From Elusimicrobia bacterium RIFCSPLOWO2_01_FULL_54_10 (GTDB lineage Bacteria; Elusimicrobiota; Elusimicrobia; 2-02-FULL-39-32), in NCBI GenBank assembly GCA_001799975.1, contig MGUQ01000090.1, positions 1-5,546 on the forward strand: a stretch of 5,546 bases of DNA. Reading direction: 5' to 3'. Position 1 is the first letter of the stretch, and the number at the start of each line of letters is the position of its first letter. Below are positions 5,475 through 5,546 of this stretch, in pieces. The translations under genes were made by a program, and so were the position numbers. A model generated the notes under the pieces. It saw nothing but the letters and a program-made list of their open reading frames with translations, did not search any database and was not told where the DNA came from.

Positions 5475-5546
5475 CCTCGTTTCCTTCTCCGTCTTTCAAG
5501 GTCCGTTTTTCTCTGAACTCGGAAAATGTGCCGTTGCGGAGCGCTT
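5446..5546 (-). CDS. C-terminal end of an upstream gene, possibly tRNA-guanine transglycosylase
   Basis: A frame open from the window edge encodes 32 residues, beginning ALRNGTFSEFREKR and ending DEKPLARAG before TAA 5448-5446. The opening resembles the end of bacterial Tgt (queuine tRNA-ribosyltransferase), where a helix ends in a pattern like AI-x-G-x-F-x-EFR, but this is a short match by eye. It overlaps aroD by 29 nt in another frame, as in a tight operon. A second frame is also open here and ends at a TGA overlapping the aroD ATG (a tail ending RRRRKRG), so the frame choice is not certain. Confidence 0.35.
   Translation of the reverse strand, partial: ALRNGTFSEFREKRTLKDGEGNEDEKPLARAG

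Overview
The window is bacterial and joins two kinds of DNA. The right half (about 2864-5546) looks like ordinary chromosome: a tRNA-Ala gene, aspartyl-tRNA synthetase, a convergent type I 3-dehydroquinate dehydratase, and the tail of one more gene. The left half (about 461-2845) is a compact three-gene operon ending in a tyrosine recombinase, and looks like the end of a small integrated element or genomic island. The species cannot be named from the sequence. Short intergenic gaps, overlapping genes, an AspRS with the non-discriminating signature (His31/Gly82) and a stand-alone type I AroD fit an uncultivated Gram-negative-type lineage (an Omnitrophota- or PVC-like organism is only a guess). 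The element genes are visibly more AT-rich than aspS: by hand count, 15 of 50 bases are G or C at 1441-1490 and 27 of 60 at 961-1020, against 36 of 60 at 3901-3960.

Layout: 1-460 holds no gene I can name, only a weak open frame (112-411) that may be a remnant. At 461-518 lies a tandem duplication of a 28-bp promoter/operator module. Its downstream copy is a perfect sigma70 promoter (TTGACA, 18 bp, TATAAT) with a 17-bp palindrome in the spacer, placed so that transcription should start at or next to the ATG at 525. The operon then encodes a soluble GHKL-fold ATPase (525-1490), a small STAS-like (DUF4325-type) protein whose ATG overlaps the ATPase stop (1487-1777), and a full-length tyrosine recombinase (1790-2845). 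Eighteen bases later comes tRNA-Ala(GGC) at 2864-2936, then aspS (2960-4738). On the minus strand aroD (4725-5474) converges on aspS with a 14-bp overlap; its likely terminator lies inside the aspS coding sequence. The last bases, on the minus strand, hold the C-terminal end of a gene that overlaps the start of aroD and may be tgt.

How the genes may work together: a GHKL ATPase with an E-x3-N-x3-H type N box next to a STAS-like protein recalls the anti-sigma kinase and antagonist pairs (SpoIIAB/SpoIIAA, RsbW/RsbV). Here the pair is transcribed with an integrase rather than with a sigma factor. It could be a switch controlling the element or a cargo (possibly defence) module. That role is inference. 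The physical arrangement, the operator-controlled leaderless start and the position on the 5' side of a tRNA gene are read directly from the sequence.
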